Positions 62,361 through 64,000 of a stretch of 64,000 bases of DNA are shown one piece after another (the stretch's first letter is position 1; each line of letters opens with the position of its first letter). Source of the DNA: Siphonodentalium dalli. Taxonomy: Eukaryota > Mollusca > Scaphopoda > Gadilida > Siphonodentaliidae. A model generated the notes under the pieces. That model worked only from the letters and a program-made list of their open reading frames with translations. It was not told the DNA's origin and did not search any database. The stretch lies in contig CP136065.1 of assembly GCA_032622095.1 (NCBI GenBank), forward strand, positions 210,282,151-210,346,150, read 5' to 3'. The position numbers were made by a program, and so were the translations under genes.

Positions 62361-64000
62361 TTGCATCCATACGTTATTCTCGTGACTTGATTCAAGTTGC
62401 TTCTACACAAACATGGTTCTAGTTGGTGTCAGCGCGCGACATCATGTGACGTAATTTCGACCAACCAACGTCCAGCATTCATGTTCCACAACGCGAATGC
62501 ATTTGTGAGTGTAAATATTATGTATTACACTCAGGAAGGACTATGCGAGATTTCCAATGAAACGATGTTAATTAAAAATGGTAATGTCACCAGTGATTTA
62601 TGTCATTTCCCGTGACGTCATTGACGTTACGTCGCTTACTGATCTAGACTGAATGTTTTATGGTTGATCTTTCTCCACATCGGGACTTTGATGCATTAAT
62701 TCTGTGTGTTTTAATCATAGTTGGCGAACCAAATTGATGAAGAAGTGTAATAAATAATCAATTAGTTCCGAGAATTACGTTCCATAATTCACTCGAGGCC
62801 ACACGGCACCATCGTTTCGACGATTCTACGACCAATTCCACGATTCTGCGGCTTGACAACCACGGTGCTGCGGCAATTTAACGAGTCTGTGACCAGGCTG
62901 ATGCGATAAACACGAAAAAAACATTAAGAAATAAATAATTCCAGAAATATAGACAGTTATGTACCACATATTATATTTATATTAGGTACGGCGATCTTCG
63001 ATTCGATAATCGGTAGAGAGTTCAGCACTAGACAGTTAGCACAACAATACATAATCTTTGACACAAATAGACCAGTTGTTTTGGATTTACACACATCACT
63101 GTGTGAAATTCGTCTTTAGAGTTGAGAAAATATATATAATGTCCTATAAAATTGAGTGGAAACCAAATAATAACATAGCCATACGTCTTTGGTTGATTTT
63201 TCATAACTGATGTTAACCTCAGTTCTGTTATTGATGGCGCTGTGTCCATATTTGTGGGGGGTATCATCGCACTCAATTGACAACGCCGAGTAGTCGACTA
63301 TGACAACGACGATTGTGAGACCAGCAATTGAAATTTCATTAACTTGTGCTCACGAGAAGTCGTTTTCTAATGAATGTCACGCTCGCTATAGACATCAATA
63401 CGCATATGAATCACACGACCTCAAGGCTACGAGATTAAGACTCTTTTATTTGGAGCCAGCTGTGGAAAATAAAGTAATGTCGAATCGTATATTGCTATAC
63501 TGTACAGGTTTAATTTCCATATCTGTGCACCACACATTACATTTAAATTTTCCGCCTATCCAACCTTCCTTCCGCCTGTCTGTACGCCTAACTAGCAGCC
63601 GACTCACAATGCCTCGGTATTTTCTTATGGCCAAGATGTCTTATTCTCAGTTGCGTTGTGGTATCGATGGTGGGGAATGGTCGCCTTCTTGTTAGAAATT
63701 AGCTCCACACATGAAACTTAATATTTTGTTTTGAGTATAATTCCATATTTTGACATCCAGGTATATATATCTATAAACGGTGAAAATGATATTCTATAAT
63801 TATTTATTTATTTGTGATTAAAATCTAGTTATCTAAAATATAATTCCATCGCGCAGTCAAGATTTGCCTCCAGATATTATAATTCTATGACATTTATTTC
63901 CTATTAATTCTTAACTCATTTGAAGTATGCACACACCAGTTTACCCAATTAAAAATACTACCGCAACAAAACACCCCATGTTAATAATATACCGGCAAGT

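Larger units (their letters stand above)
42790..64000 (+). other. Intron 5 of the KIF19-like gene, running to the window end
   Basis: After the donor at 42790 I searched for an acceptor followed by codons for (I/V)YNE-x-IRDLL and found none, so the rest of the window is taken as one intron of at least 21.2 kb. It is mostly repeats, annotated separately. From about 60870 to 64000 I see only unremarkable AT-rich sequence, a hairpin at 62301-62360 and open frames of up to 131 codons (63300-63695) that match nothing I recognise. A divergent exon could have been missed. Confidence 0.6.

Noticed and set aside
63300-63695. 131-codon open frame on the + strand
   Set aside because: No recognisable domain, no splice or promoter support, and a composition like the surrounding non-coding DNA.

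Overview
This is a window of an animal nuclear genome, AT-rich and intron-rich. It carries five phase-compatible exons with GT-AG introns, many small non-autonomous DNA transposons, decayed LINE fragments and several kinds of tandem array. There is no operon structure, no ribosome-binding sites and no long bacterial-type reading frame. The repeat style and the ciliary kinesin fit an invertebrate metazoan, perhaps marine; I cannot name the species from sequence alone.

The only confidently recognised host gene is the 5' part of a kinesin-8 motor gene, best matched to KIF19, on the + strand. Its coding exons lie at 20515-20568, 25562-25642, 36431-36541, 37638-37725 and 42653-42789. Together they make 157 codons, from the start codon through the ATP-binding P-loop to the start of the motor's central sheet. 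A compact promoter-like stretch with RFX-like, CRE and forkhead motifs and a TATA-like box lies at 20228-20379. No sixth exon was recognised, so the fifth intron seems to run from 42790 past the window end (at least 21.2 kb).

Layout. 1-20.2 kb is upstream DNA: two LINE 3'-end fragments in opposite orientation (3.1-3.7 kb and 5.5-5.8 kb), a 2.5-kb foldback element (6217-8707), a 29-bp minisatellite (9.59-10.02 kb) and a TTAA-type MITE with twin hairpins (15.5-15.9 kb). 20.2-42.8 kb is the gene 5' part, whose introns hold two hAT-like elements with perfect 8-bp target duplications, a TA-flanked MITE, a dead LINE reverse transcriptase inside a 68-bp satellite, and 73-bp arrays. 42.8-64 kb is the fifth intron, dominated by repeats: a nested stack (a dispersed repeat, invaded at TTAA by a piggyBac-type MITE, itself invaded at TA by a 3.27-kb element full of 161-bp monomers), a 2.2-kb diverged tandem region, and copies of a repeat rich in AAGGTCA motifs.

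The most notable content is not a new gene system but a readable transposon stratigraphy. Filled and empty insertion sites occur in the same window, target duplications are intact, and palindromes are carried inside MITEs. A candidate ciliary promoter is the other point worth testing.
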